The position numbers and the translations under genes are program-made. A DNA stretch of 64,000 bases from Alkalibacterium sp034520745 (GTDB taxonomy: Bacteria; Bacillota; Bacilli; Lactobacillales; Carnobacteriaceae_A), in NCBI GenBank assembly GCA_034520745.1, contig JAXHNF010000012.1, positions 1-64,000 of the forward strand, written 5' to 3'. The notes beneath the pieces are model-generated. The model was given only the letters and a program-made list of their open reading frames with translations. It did no database searches and was not told where the DNA came from. Every line of letters begins with the position of its first letter. The first letter of the stretch is position 1. Below are positions 21,401-31,352 of the stretch, in pieces.

Positions 21401-22102
21401 CTGCTTCATTAGATTTCAGTGAGCTGGATGTCATTACGCGGTTGCTTTCCGGCTGTTTCTTAGGTTTCTGCTTTTCACTGACCGCAGCTGCTGATGCCTC
21501 AAATATTTTCTTCTACCTTTTTCAGCGACTGATTCGTCGGAAGTCGCATCAGACTTAGCTGGAACGTCTGACTCAACAGCAGTTTCTTTCTTTCTCTTCG
21601 GTTTCTTCTACGACAAGTTCAGTCTGATTTATTTCAACGAAAAGATCACTGATCTGGTTTCTGGTAAGAATAATGACTGACTCATATTGACTAAGTTGTT
21701 CATCGTTCAGCAGTCCAGTCCACCGGGATTGTTTTGTTTACAGCCTTTGTTTCGTTAGTATGTATTTGTTTTCAGTAACGCTTCATCCAGTTCAGGATAT
21801 GTAGACAATAAATTGTAGAGCCCTGAAGCCAGCTCAAAGTTTTCTTCAAGATGCTGCTCTCTAGCCGTCATGATCAGTTTCAGAAGCGTTAGATCCTGAT
21901 TCATAAGGTCTTCGTCTTTTTCCAGTATTTCTTTAGTAACGGGTTCATATCCGCTTAAATCCATATTCTCCATGAGGACATTCGACTCAGCAGGTTCCGT
22001 ACCCTGAGCATTTACTTCGACCGCGGGTGAAAGCGCCGCTAAAATAGCACTGCTGTAAATGAGGTTCTTAAATCTGGACCTTGCTCTTGTTGTTTGTTTC
22101 AC
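18432..22102 (-). CDS. Large secreted GH73 N-acetylglucosaminidase with tandem ~100-residue repeats and two SH3b domains (frameshifted)
   Basis: This is a peptidoglycan-cleaving autolysin of about 1,220 residues. The start at 22102 gives a signal peptide (RFKNLIYSSAILAALSPAVE then VNA-Q). An acidic linker follows, then at least five tandem repeats of about 99-101 residues (21440-20050), each with TTAWYKAIEGYNAYPNDDRF, KDAIEQAGSRSLNYADRLE and LDSPWL-SLKDRA. More divergent units follow to about 19650. Two SH3b domains come next (VSALNVRSGVGTSYRVIDQI; TTLNVRQGPGTNNPVITRVS). The GH73 domain has the catalytic glutamate in LAHAKLETGNGSS and VYNMFGIAAFD. About eight frame changes break it. The domain order, with repeats before the enzyme, suggests wall binding or spacing. 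It ends with a strong terminator. Its position between the LCP genes and the polysaccharide operon links wall turnover with polymer attachment. Confidence 0.88.
19960..21440 (-). repeat. Tandem ~300-bp coding repeats (about 100 residues per unit)
   Basis: Marker segments encoding the SRSLNYAD motif recur near 21256-21295, 20954-20998, 20646-20697, 20351-20403 and, diverged, 20057-20110, so the unit is about 295-308 bp. DNA identity is very high for the three units nearest the N-terminus (for example GTTTAAGCTGCGGCTGCCTG recurs exactly) and falls toward the C-terminus. Each unit has predicted helical, TPR-like character, but I do not recognise a named domain. Confidence 0.85.
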
Positions 22103-22323
22103 TATAACTCCGCCCTTCTATTTAATCGTTTTGTAATATTTGTCTGACAATACGGATTATATCATAAAGAAATAAATATACAGCGATAATATAGAATATT
22201 TGCATTATTATACCAGAATGAACAAAAATATGACAAATGAGAATCAATATCATAATAAAAAACCACATTACAATTATGACGTGCTGATTTATATGCAGTT
22301 AGTCAATAATTACATATAAAGAG

Positions 22324-22368
22324 ACCATCAGACCGGCGTTTTTATTCAGCAAACGCCGGTCTGATGGT
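22324..22368 (-). terminator. 18-bp perfect hairpin after the GT4 gene
   Basis: ACCATCAGACCGGCGTTT and its exact reverse complement at 22351-22368 enclose a 9-nt loop. It lies about 40 bases past the stop of the GT4 gene at 22407 and ends the long polysaccharide operon. The tail is CTCTTTATAT, only partly T-rich, but the GC-rich stem is strong. The rest of the gap to the autolysin start (22103-22320) is AT-rich and presumably holds the autolysin promoter. Confidence 0.8.
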
Positions 22369-22406
22369 ATTCCTCAATTCAGGTCAATCCAGGATCATCT
22401 GTATTC

Positions 22407-23610
22407 TTATGGTGATTGCTGTTCCGATACGGCTTTTCTGTATTCAGCCATTTCCTCGGACACGATTTTATTCCAGTCAAAAGTCCCCAGCACGCCGGCC
22501 TCTGTAACGGGAAAGTTTCTCTTCAGTGTTCAGCAGTTCAACGAGCTGCGCTTGGCCATATTTTCCGGCAGGTCGGCACCGGGCTGGACGAGGTTTTCTT
22601 TGAAGCCGATCGCCTCGGGGATCCCGCCAGACATCCGTGCCGACGACCGGAATGCCCATGGCGTTCGGCTTCCAGGGCGATCATGCCCAGGCCTCCGTTT
22701 GCGGCTGGGGACCGACCAAAACGTCCACTGTTTTCGAGCAGGTCGGGGACGTCAGTCATTAATCCACTGAGTACCCGGCATTTCAACATTCAGTTCCAGC
22801 TGGTCGAAGGGACTGCTTTAGCTTCTCTCTTAATTTTCCGTCGCCGATGACCGTGAAGGCCGTGTCCGGTTTTTGCTCATGGATATGTCGGAAAATCTCC
22901 GGAAGCAAGATCGGCTCCCTTTCACTTCTTTCAGCGTGCCGATAGAACCGACGCGGTCATGATCTGCCTTTTTCCGGCTGAGAAAACAGCGCGGTATCCA
23001 CCCGTTATCCTGGTGATCAGGGCATTCTGCCCCGAGTAGCCCAGCTTTTTCGCCTGCTCGAGCAGCTGACTGCTACCGCGAAGAAGCAGGTTTCGGCGTT
23101 GTCCAGCGCCAGGACCAGCCGCTTGACGTTGTGTTTCCAGACTTTATTGACATCGCTGCCGTGCAGGGTGACGAAGTCAGGCTTGTCTACGTTCCCTGCT
23201 CAGCTCATAGGCGATGTAGCCGTTCAGCCAGCCGAAATGCGCACTGCCAGACATCACGCACTTTCCAGTTCACTTTTGAAGTGTCTGAGGTAGTGCCGGA
23301 TGCATGCCGTTCTCCGTGCTCTCTAGTTTCAAAAGTCGTTTGATGCTTTGAAGAAAACGGTCCGCCTGAAATTGGCGTTGTGGATCTCTCACATCCTTGT
23401 AAGTGCTGATGTCCGGTTTTTTGAACCGGCTGTCTTTTCATCTTCAGCAGTTTTTTGACCAGGTTGATTGCTTGGCTGTCATAAAAGCTATTATTGATGA
23501 CGAAGGTGTCATCGACCTGGTCTTTGACGCGGACGATCCGCTCAAAGGTGGCTTCAGAATAAGCCGCCCCTGACGTGCAGGTTCAAATTGGCAATATAGA
23601 CTATCTCCAT
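22407..23610 (-). CDS. GT4 family glycosyltransferase (heavily frameshifted)
   Basis: The start at 23610 (MEIVYIANLNLHVRGGL) follows the previous GT2 gene almost directly. Fragments in different frames show the GT-B fold: FVTLHGSDVNKVWKHNVKRL and VLALDNAETCF in the N-terminal domain, then FRHIHEQKPDTAFTVIGDGK and LREKLKQSL. Near the C-terminus come a LLENSGRFGRSPAANGGLGM-like stretch and GIPVVGTDV-GGIPEAIG, the donor-binding motif of this family. It ends AVSEQQSP at 22407. About 400 residues is normal. Six or more indels break the frame, the densest breakage in the operon. As the last gene before the terminator it probably adds a late sugar of the repeat unit. Confidence 0.78.
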
Positions 23611-23621
23611 GGGGCTCCACC

Positions 23622-24662
23622 TTACTTATTCATGGGCTCTGCGGTTGATGCGGTCCCGTCTGTTGAGTTTGGCCGTCTGCAGGCTGCTGTAGAACTGGCT
23701 CTTGAACAGGAACGGGAACATCACTTCCGTTGTTCACGACCGCGTACTTTTTCGTCTGGAAGCGTTCGAGCAGTGTGCTTCTTTCTATCGCTTTCAGTTC
23801 TGGTCATGGCCAGCCGGTCGTCGGTCTTCCGCCCGCTCTTTTTTGTCTTCGATCTGCGGGATCTTTGCCAGCTGATCGCTGCTGGTGCTTGAAGCAAATT
23901 CAATGTATTGAACAGCCGCTGATCATATCTGCCGCGTAGAGCGGTAATACTTCTTCCACGTCCCTCTCGACGCTTCGGGATGGTTTCCAGAATGACCGGC
24001 GAGACGGTATGGCTGATGCTGTTGACTCTGATCCGGTAAAGGTAGGTCGTTTCCGAGATCGTGCAGACTTTCTATGGCGTGAAGCAGAAACTTCAGATAA
24101 AAATTCAAATCCTGTGCCCGCTTCAGATCACTGAAGAACACCTCTTTTTCCCTCAGCATATCGGCATTGTATAATTTGTTGCCGGGCATCGGCGACAGCA
24201 GAAACGGGGTATCCAGATCGTCTTTTGCTTCAAAGATACCGTCTTTCGTGTACTGCATTTTTTTCGTTTCCAGAGGCACGCCTTGCTCGTCAACCGTGTC
24301 GTACTGACCAATGACCAGATCTGCTTGCTGCTTCTCGGCAGTCAGGGTGAGCAGCTCGATGGCATTTGGTTCAGGACATCATCGGAATCGACAAAGATGG
24401 CGTACTGGCCGAAGGCTTTGCTGAACCCGTGATTCCTGGCCGCCGGCGCTCCCTGGTTTTTCTGGATCAACGAGTTGAACCGGGCGTCCTTTTCGCAGAA
24501 TTCCTGGGCGATCGTTGCTGACTGGTCCGTCGAGCCGTCATCAACCAGCAGGACTTCAAGGTTTTTATACGTCTGGTTTCTGATTGCTTCCAGGTTTTCC
24601 CTCAAATAGTCTTCGGCGTTATAGATCGGCATGATGATGGATACAAGCTTCTGTTGATTCAT
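23622..24662 (-). CDS. GT2 family glycosyltransferase (frameshifted)
   Basis: The start at 24662 (MNQQKLVSIIMPIYNAEDYL) precedes RENLEAIRNQTYKNLEVLLV and DDGSTDQSATIAQEF, the donor motif, then GAPAARNHGFSKAFGQYAIF and VDSDD, the metal-binding DxDD. Frame changes near 24350, 24050 and 23900 link to TPFLLSPMPGNKLYNADMLR, KEVFFSDLKRAQDLNFYLKF, LLHAIESL and a basic C-terminal segment. The best end is MNK-stop at 23622, 12 bases before the GT4 start. About 345 residues is plausible. It belongs to the GT-A family that decorates secreted polymers, and it acts on the cytoplasmic side of the membrane. Confidence 0.8.
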
Positions 24663-24687
24663 TGGGTTGCTCCTTTAATAGACGTAA

Positions 24688-26123
24688 TTATTTCCCGAAT
24701 TTCTTCATGTAGTACTTGAAATAGGTGGCCGCGTAATAGACATAGGAATGGCTGGTCAGATCATTGACCAGGCCCGATCCCGACGTCAGCGGAATGTCCA
24801 GCAGCTCCGGCCACAGCTGACGGATGATCTGTTCATGAAAATCCGTTTCAACCCGCTTTTCTCTGGGGATCGATATCCAGCTTTTTATCAGCCGGCAGTT
24901 ATTGAAGATCAGAACCGGATCGCTCATCGTGTCGTAGTTGCACATGTTGTTCGGCAGCCAGCGTCCCAGGCGCATTTCCAGAAAAACAGGTCATAGATGG
25001 AGACCTTGTTCAAATGGGCCTGTTCCCTGACGTCTTTCAGCCACTGGCTGATCTGTTTTTTGTTTTCTTTGGAATAGTTATGTGTCTTGGTCACCAGGTA
25101 ATTGGTCGTTGCCAGATTTTCGGGCAGTTTTTTGCCGAAATTACTCTTCACGATCGGGATGATGTCCCCCGTGACGAAGCCTTTGTCCCTGATTTCGGAC
25201 CGGTTTAGGGTCAGTGCATTTTCAAGGATACGTCTGTTCTGGGTCCCTGAAAAATAATCTTTGAAGTGATCATATGTCTTCTCATCCAGTTTCTCTCGAG
25301 GAAAAACGTGGTAGGACAAACCCAGCTCATCGGTCAGCTGTCTGGGGATCTTGATGTCGGCCGGCTCTTCGTCACTGGGCTCATGGTCGAATGTATACAG
25401 CTTGATCTGGTCCTGATACGCTTTGAAAAAAGACAGAATCAGCCGACTGTCTTTGCCGGCGGTGAGCGGGATGATCAGCTCAGTGTCCGACATGTAATGG
25501 TCCACGACATTCTGCGTCAACGTGATCGTTTCTCTGATTACATCGTCCATGCTTCGTTCTTCCAGCGGCGCCTGAGGAAAGAACCTGACGGTACGCTGTT
25601 TCTATTACGTCAAGGTAATGGTTGGGCAGCACGGACTTCACTTGGTCATACATCGAGAGGTCGTAAGGCAGCGGCTGCTGCTCTTCGGCCTGACGCTTAT
25701 CTCGAGGGATCTTTTAGACAACTCCAAGCCGAGGGTGTCAGCGATGCTGTTCTGCCTTGAAGCCATCACCTGTTTATTTTCCAGCGTAGAGTAAAACACC
25801 GGCACCGAACTCGTTGCGTCCGGCAACAAGGTGACATCCTGATTGTTTTTAAATACGATGATGAACCGGCCGGCCAGATCGTCTGTCCGGTCGATCAAAT
25901 GCATTTGTCTTGGCTTTCAGCAGAGCCGACGCGACGCCGGCCTGGGTGATGTTCGGATCCCGGCTGTCCATGTGACCCGGCCGTAGATGATGACGGTGGT
26001 CTCGCCGTCTTTGGCCTTGGTGCATAGTTTCTCGTTGTCGTAACTGAAGACGAACGGTGCCAGTTCGATCTGATGATCAAAAGACGGATCGCTGGTCTGC
26101 TTCAAAATGTAGTTGGCTTTCAC
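24688..26123 (-). CDS. Asparagine-synthetase-like PP-loop protein of the polysaccharide operon (frameshifted)
   Basis: A GTG at 26123 with an AAGGA site gives the likeliest start (VKANYILKQTSDPSFDHQIE). The first about 170 residues resemble the glutaminase-like domain of asparagine synthetases (DLAGRFIIVFKNNQDVTLLP then DATSSVPVFY) but show no N-terminal Cys nucleophile. The second part has the ATP-pyrophosphatase loop LIIPLTAGKDSRLILSFF and a conserved tail, VSIYDLFFWKCRMGRWLPN and SGSGLVNDLTSHSYVYYAAT. Frame changes lie near 25910, 25600 and 24950. The full length, about 478 residues, fits the AsnB-like family. Proteins of this type in capsule clusters are thought to amidate or aminoacylate sugars or their acids. 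The exact substrate is unknown; the neighbouring ugd product, a uronic acid, is a plausible target. Confidence 0.8.
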
Positions 26124-26192
26124 TGTGACGTTCCTTTCCTGGTGCCCCTTTACTCTTGACACGACACTCTTTTCAAGCTATGTATTTACAAT

Positions 26193-26242
26193 AAAGAGAC
26201 ATATCTCACGACGTAACTTCTTACATAAGATCATGTCTCTTT
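26193..26242 (-). other. Long-loop inverted repeat between nitroreductase and AsnB-like genes
   Basis: AAAGAGACAT at 26193-26202 recurs in reverse complement at 26233-26242, with a 30-nt loop that itself has weak pairing. It sits in the 150-base gap downstream of the nitroreductase gene on the minus strand, so it may be a partial terminator within the operon or mark an internal promoter region. Confidence 0.45.
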
Positions 26243-26277
26243 ATGGTCTGTTTATCTTTTCAAGGCTAGGCGCCTTT

Positions 26278-27264
26278 TAGTAAAATTTGTAGCTGACTGC
26301 CCGGCGGTCGGATTTCGGTACTTTGTACTCATCCACGTAGTTGCCGATGCCGATGAACATGATGACGTTCTCGTACTCCGGTATATCAAAGGCGTTTCTC
26401 AGGTTTTTCTCCTGATTCAGATTCAATGAGCCGCTGAGCGGAACAGCTGCGATATGCGTCAGTAATGCAGGGCATACAGCAAGTTCATGGCGTACATGCC
26501 CCATCGATATTCGCCTGATTGCGCTCGCGGATCCGGTCGTAGTACTGCACGTCTGCAGTGATGATGATGAACTTATCGATGTAATCGCCGAAACCGCGGT
26601 TGCCGTTCTGATTTTTCTGGATCGTTTTCTTCAGCTTTCGGATCCTCGACGACACGTATTTTCCAGGACTGGCGGTTACAGGCCGACGGCGAGCGTTTGG
26701 CCAGCTCCAGCGCCTTCTCCAAAACAGCCATATCGACCGGCTCATCCGAATAGTCACGCACGCTGTGACGGCTTTCGGAAAACGTCTTGAAATCCTGTTT
26801 CGACTGTTCAGTAACATCTTTTTCGTTTTGTAAAAGACACCGCCTGTACAGGAATCCGGCGTATCCGTTTCAAGCTCGGCCATTTCTTTCAGGTGGTCGA
26901 CAATGAAGCCGGCTTCGTCGTGGACCGCGATGTAACTGCGCAGATTGCTCAAGGCTGTCTGGTAGACATGCGTGTCCAGCGGAAAGTCATTTTGTCGGTA
27001 CTCTTTCATCAGATTCAGTACATTTTCCAGTACCTGCTTGCCGAAGCCAAGACGCAGCTCCTTGTAATGACAGGCCTTTTTCAATGGAATGGTACTCTTT
27101 CGTCAGACGGGCCTCGATCTGATTGTAAGCAGTCAGGTCCTTCTTCCCGAAACTGTACTTCAAAAAGCGCTCCTGATCATATTTGATCAGCTTTTTCATG
27201 CGGTGTTCTTTGATTTGCTTGACGATCCAGAGCCTTAAGGAATCAGGATCAGTTTTTTAATCAT
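26278..27264 (-). CDS. Nitroreductase-family protein with N-terminal extension (frameshifted)
   Basis: The start at 27264 (MIKKLILIP) has an AAGGA site. The N-terminal 150 residues include KYDQERFLKYSFGKKDLTAY then NQIEARLTKEYHSIEKGLSL and FGKQVLENVLNLMKEYRQND, an extension seen on nitroreductases encoded in polysaccharide clusters. The FMN-binding nitroreductase domain follows: SRHSVRDYSDEPVDMAVLEK, ALELAKRSPSACNRQSWKIR, FGDYIDKFIIITADVQYYD, RNQANIDG and the tail FIGIGNYVDEYKVP. The Ser/Arg-rich flavin motif and S-CNRQ-W are visible. It is broken by three or four indels. In EPS loci these proteins are proposed to act on the polysaccharide precursor or a pendant group, but no reaction is established. 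It overlaps closely with the flippase upstream. Confidence 0.82.
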
Positions 27265-27293
27265 TTTTTCATAATATAGTCCTTTCGCTTGTT

Positions 27294-28752
27294 CTATCTG
27301 TTCAGTACCAGATCTTCCATGCCAGTTAATGTTTGTTTGTCGACCAAGATACGTTGCCGCATAGGCCAGTCCCCCGCCGATCACACTTAGGATCAGTTCG
27401 CGTGAGGTTGCTGACGGTCCCGGCTGACAGGTAACGGATGCCTGAGTACGACCAGGACCATCGCTGCCGAAGCCGTCACTGTATATTTGAACAGCGCCAG
27501 GTAGCTCCGGAAGGTCGAGTGCAGATAAATCGTCGTCAGATACTGCAGGGTCATCGTCTTGATGACGAGATAAATCGCGTACAGGATGACAATCGGGTAA
27601 ATCCCCAGTCCCATCGAGGACAGGATCAGCAAGATGATGATGTAAACAGAATTGACGACGATGTCAGTATATAAAACCAGATTCGGCTTGTTCAAAGAAT
27701 ACAGCAGTGACGTCGCCAGGTTCGCTGTCAATATATACGGGATATATGCCAGTGACAGTATAACAAAGAAATCGGTACTTTCCACCCATTCAGACCCGAA
27801 CAAGACGGGAATGAACGAATGTGCGGTCAGTGCGATCCCGATGAATACCGGGAAGGCAAACACGCCGAGATACTTGGAAATCTTGTTATAAGCATTGGTC
27901 AGCCGGCTCAAGTCGCTCTTGACTTTCCAGAGCACCGGGAACATAACTTTCGCAAAGGATGCTCGTGATCAGGATCCTCAGCTTGCCGAGCATGTTCTTG
28001 GCAAAGTGGTAAAGACCCAGATCTCAGCTGACAGGAAGTAACCGATGATCAGTTCATCGATATGATGCGTGATCTGCGTCATCAACTGTTTGGCCACGAT
28101 GTAAACGCCGAATTTGATGAATGGTCTGATCTCGTTCAGCCTGAAATGCCAGTAAAGGTGGAGCAGATCGGCTTTGTAGGACTCGATCAGGACCAGTACG
28201 GCCATGACAGCCACCGAGATGACCTGCCCGAGCACGACACCCAGCAGACCGAAATCGAGCATCAGGAAGATCACCGTCGAAACGACCAGGACGGCTTCCC
28301 TGATGATTTGAATGATCGACAGGGCTTTGAAGCGCAGTTCCTTTTCCAGAAAGGCGGTGAAGAGGATGACCGGTGCATTGAAAAAGACCGACAAACTCAA
28401 TATCGGCAGCAGCCGGACCAGTGCATCCATATCATAGATCGCCGACATGACTGGCGAGAACAGGATGATCAGTACCCCGATGATGACGCTGAAGACAGTC
28501 TGGAAGACGAACAGTGACGAGCGTTCGCCTTTAGTGATCTCATCTCTCTGGATGACTGCTGTGCTCACGCGAAATTCTCCAGTACTGAAATCAGTGACAC
28601 GAACACATTGATGATCGCCATGACCCCGAACTCGGTCGGTGTCAGGTATCTGGCTTTGAATATTAACAAAAGCGGTGCGGCCAGCGCATTGAGGACGGTT
28701 TTGATTGTTGTCCACTTGATGCTGTGCACGGCCTGATTTTTAATTTCAACAT
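27294..28752 (-). CDS. Wzx/TuaB-like polysaccharide flippase (frameshifted)
   Basis: This is a MOP-superfamily exporter of lipid-linked repeat units. The ATG at 28752 overlaps the stop of the pyruvyl transferase (ATGTTGA). The N-terminus reads VEIKNQAVHSIKWTTIKTVL, then YLTPTEFGVMAIINVFVSLI, the WzxC/TuaB signature. Later segments include RSSLFVFQTVFSVIIGVLII, FRLNEIRPFIKFGVYIVAKQ and FKYTVTASAAMVLVVL. About twelve hydrophobic segments are spread over 480 residues. Three frame changes occur (about 28570, 27960, 27430). The strong FGVMAI and KFG motifs set it apart from the Wzx in the AT-rich block. A second member of this subfamily lies at 39.3-40.8 kb, so two related flippases serve this operon. 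Confidence 0.82.
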
Positions 28753-29985
28753 TCCCTGCTTCTCTCCAATCGATCCTTAAAAAACTTTAAATAAATCAGT
28801 CGAATTCTGTACTTCAACTAATTTTTCAGCTATGACGTGCGACTCGCTCGAATGACTGCCCAAGAGCTTGACGACCGCTGCATTCGTTCATCTTTGTCCA
28901 GGCTTTCTCTGACATCGAACATGTAGTCATACTGGCCGAACAGTTTCAGCAGTTCATGATACTTGGTGGCCCAGCCGATCGCAATACACGGCACGTGATT
29001 CTTGTACGAATGAACGATCGAATGAAAACGCGATCCGATGATGAAATCGAGTTTCTCGACCAGGATGTCGAATTCCAGCGAAGAGATGTCTCTGTCCAGC
29101 AGGATGACGTACCTTTTCAGTGAACATGTCCTTGATATTCTGACAGGCTTCTTTGTCATTGTGGGAGTGTCTCAGGATGTAGACTTTCTTCCCGTGTTCA
29201 AGGGCGGTTTCAATGGCATACTTGTACGCGGCATAGACATCTTCGCTCTTGCCGTGCTTGAAGTTCTCTTCATTCGGCACGATACCGATGGCACTTTCCA
29301 CATCGTCATAAGACGGGAACTCGGGCACTTCTGTATAGACGTTTTCCACATTCAGTTCTTTGTTCATCAGCGACCATGTCATACGTGCGTTCCACGTTTG
29401 AAAGGCCAAGTTCTTCGGTAAGCATGTTGTAGCCTTCTTGTTCCCTGGCATAGATTTTCACAGGGTACGGCATGGTCTTCTTCATCAGGTAATCGATGAT
29501 GACCTTGTTCTTGCCTTTGTAGTCGAATGGACCGAATGACTGCGGCATGATCGCCATCTTGATGCCGTGAGTCTTAGCTGTCAGGATGCGCAAGAGGAAG
29601 TCGAGGGACCGGTTGGCCGTGAACTGGGACGACAGCGCATAGCCGCTGATGTCATCCAGGCCACGACATTGTCCAGCATCTTGCCGATCTGCTGTTTCTC
29701 ACTGCTGTATTTACGACTTGGACGTCGGTTTCACAGCATTCTTCAGCTTATAGACGGTACCGATCGGCCCGCCGATATAGTCGTAGATCAGCCGGTCGAA
29801 AATGGCAGGATGGCAAAGTTATACTTGTTCTTCTCTTCTTCCGTACGCTTGTAGTCGCTCGTTGAAAGGAGGACGATCTCCGCATCGGGAAATTTTCGTT
29901 TCATCTGATCGACGGCAATAAAGGTCATCGCCTGAGCCCTTTATTGAATAACTCGCCGCCTGAAAATAAATACAAATTTTTTCAT
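28746..29985 (-). CDS. Polysaccharide pyruvyl transferase family protein (frameshifted)
   Basis: This family adds pyruvate ketals to sugars using PEP and gives a polymer negative charge. The start at 29985 (MKKFVFIFRRR, correctly FSGGE after a frame change) is followed by AQAMTFIAVDQMKRKFPDAE and IVLLSTSDYKRTEEEKNKYN. Further pieces are GIKMAIMPQSFGPFDYKGKN and KVIIDYLMKK, with the family's PQSFGPF motif, then VKIYAREQEGYNMLTEELGL and IGSRFHSIVHSYKNHVPCIA, with the invariant SRFH-I signature. The C-terminus runs into the ATG of the flippase gene with a TGA at 28746. The length is about 410 residues, typical. Several indels split it. Its neighbours, a flippase and Wzy, place it in repeat-unit synthesis. 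Confidence 0.87.
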
Positions 29986-30024
29986 AAATTTTCATTCCTT
30001 GATTGATAGATTTTTAAACTTGAT

Positions 30025-31299
30025 TTAAGTCGTTTTTGACTGTCTGTCCGAATACTGTATAAACGCTATGATGACGCCCCACCCGATCCATTGCCATTCT
30101 ATGATGATATTGGAAGCAGATGATATCGAAGAAAGAGAAGGCAAATCGATAACCTAACAATATCAGGAAACATATTTGATGTAGTGATCACTGGAGACTT
30201 GAAGTTGATATACAGCTTTCTCATCATGTAAAGATACATAATGGTATACAGGAGGAAGGTCACGACACCATAACCCACAGGATCTCAATAAACCAGTTAT
30301 GGACATTTCTCGCATCCACATCAAAGATGGCACGGTTTGTCATCCAGGTATTCGAGATTCCCTGCCCCTACGCCAAGGCCGAACGTCGATCCGAGGAAAA
30401 ACAGGGCGTTGAGTATCAGATTCACGCGGTAACGGTTGGAATAGCCTTCCCTGAACTGCGTTTCGATCACGTGTACTGACGGTATCGACCGTAAAATTTC
30501 GCACTGGCGGGAGCAGCAGGAACAACACCATATACACGCCGGTCAGCGCTAGGAGTGATAGGAATACTTTCCTGCTGAAAGACAGGTCAAGAATCTTGAT
30601 AAAGACCAAAGCAGCAAACCCGACGATAGACCTAGCTGATTTCCTCTGAGAGCCCGCTGAAAAATGAAAAGCCCCCAAGCCTATCATGAACAATGATATA
30701 AATCTCAAAAGCAGCCGCTTGGACGTAAAGAACATGATCAGAGCAATGAAAACGCTGAACAGCATGAGTGTGGCGTAATCATTGATATTCTGAAAGATCG
30801 AAATGGGCGTCCGCTCTGAAAAACTCTTACTGAACTGATCATACTTATCGATATAACTCAAGTCCGCCCAAAAGTAAGTATTGAACAGCAGCTCGATCCA
30901 TCCAATCAGCTGATGCATCAGTGTCATTAGAAATAAAATAAACAAACAGCGCCTGAGAATCTTTTTTAGTGCTTAAATATGTGGAAATAAAATAAATAGA
31001 TAACGTCCCAAAGGCAATGAAAAATGTGCCGTAAATCCATCGAGACAAGCTCTACGAACCACAGAACAGACAACAAAGCATAAAACAGCCAGAAGAAAAA
31101 TATGGTTGAATACGAAAAGGAGACTCTGTAGCTGGAATGGGTCATGTCGTCTTTATTAAGAAAGGCAAGACCGGTCCCCACCAGCAGCATGAGAACTGAC
31201 AACCGGTAGATCGACAGTTGAGCAAAGCCTAGAGGGATCGAAAATATATCGTGTGCCGAAAAACACTGATATGACCAGCAAATATGTCAGTTTTTTCAT
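30025..31299 (-). CDS. Wzy-like polysaccharide polymerase (frameshifted)
   Basis: The start at 31299 has a perfect AGGAGG site and begins MKKLTYLLVISVFF. Membrane segments follow in changing frames: YSTIFFFWLFYALLSVLWFV, TFFIAFGTLSIYFISTYLST, NDYATLMLFSVFIALIMFFT and KILDLSFSRKVFLSLLALTG. A loop with FLGSTFGLGVGAGN, the LG-G--N signature of O-antigen polymerases, comes before the last helices and the NWFIEILW-like motif. About 11 membrane segments over 420 residues is normal. Six or so indels disrupt it. It would polymerise flipped repeat units on the outer side of the membrane. A second Wzy-like gene lies at 35.8-37.0 kb. Confidence 0.8.
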
Positions 31300-31352
31300 A
31301 TTTTCCTCCTTTCTTAACTATTGATCATAGTTCGGCGATTTTCACATCGATG

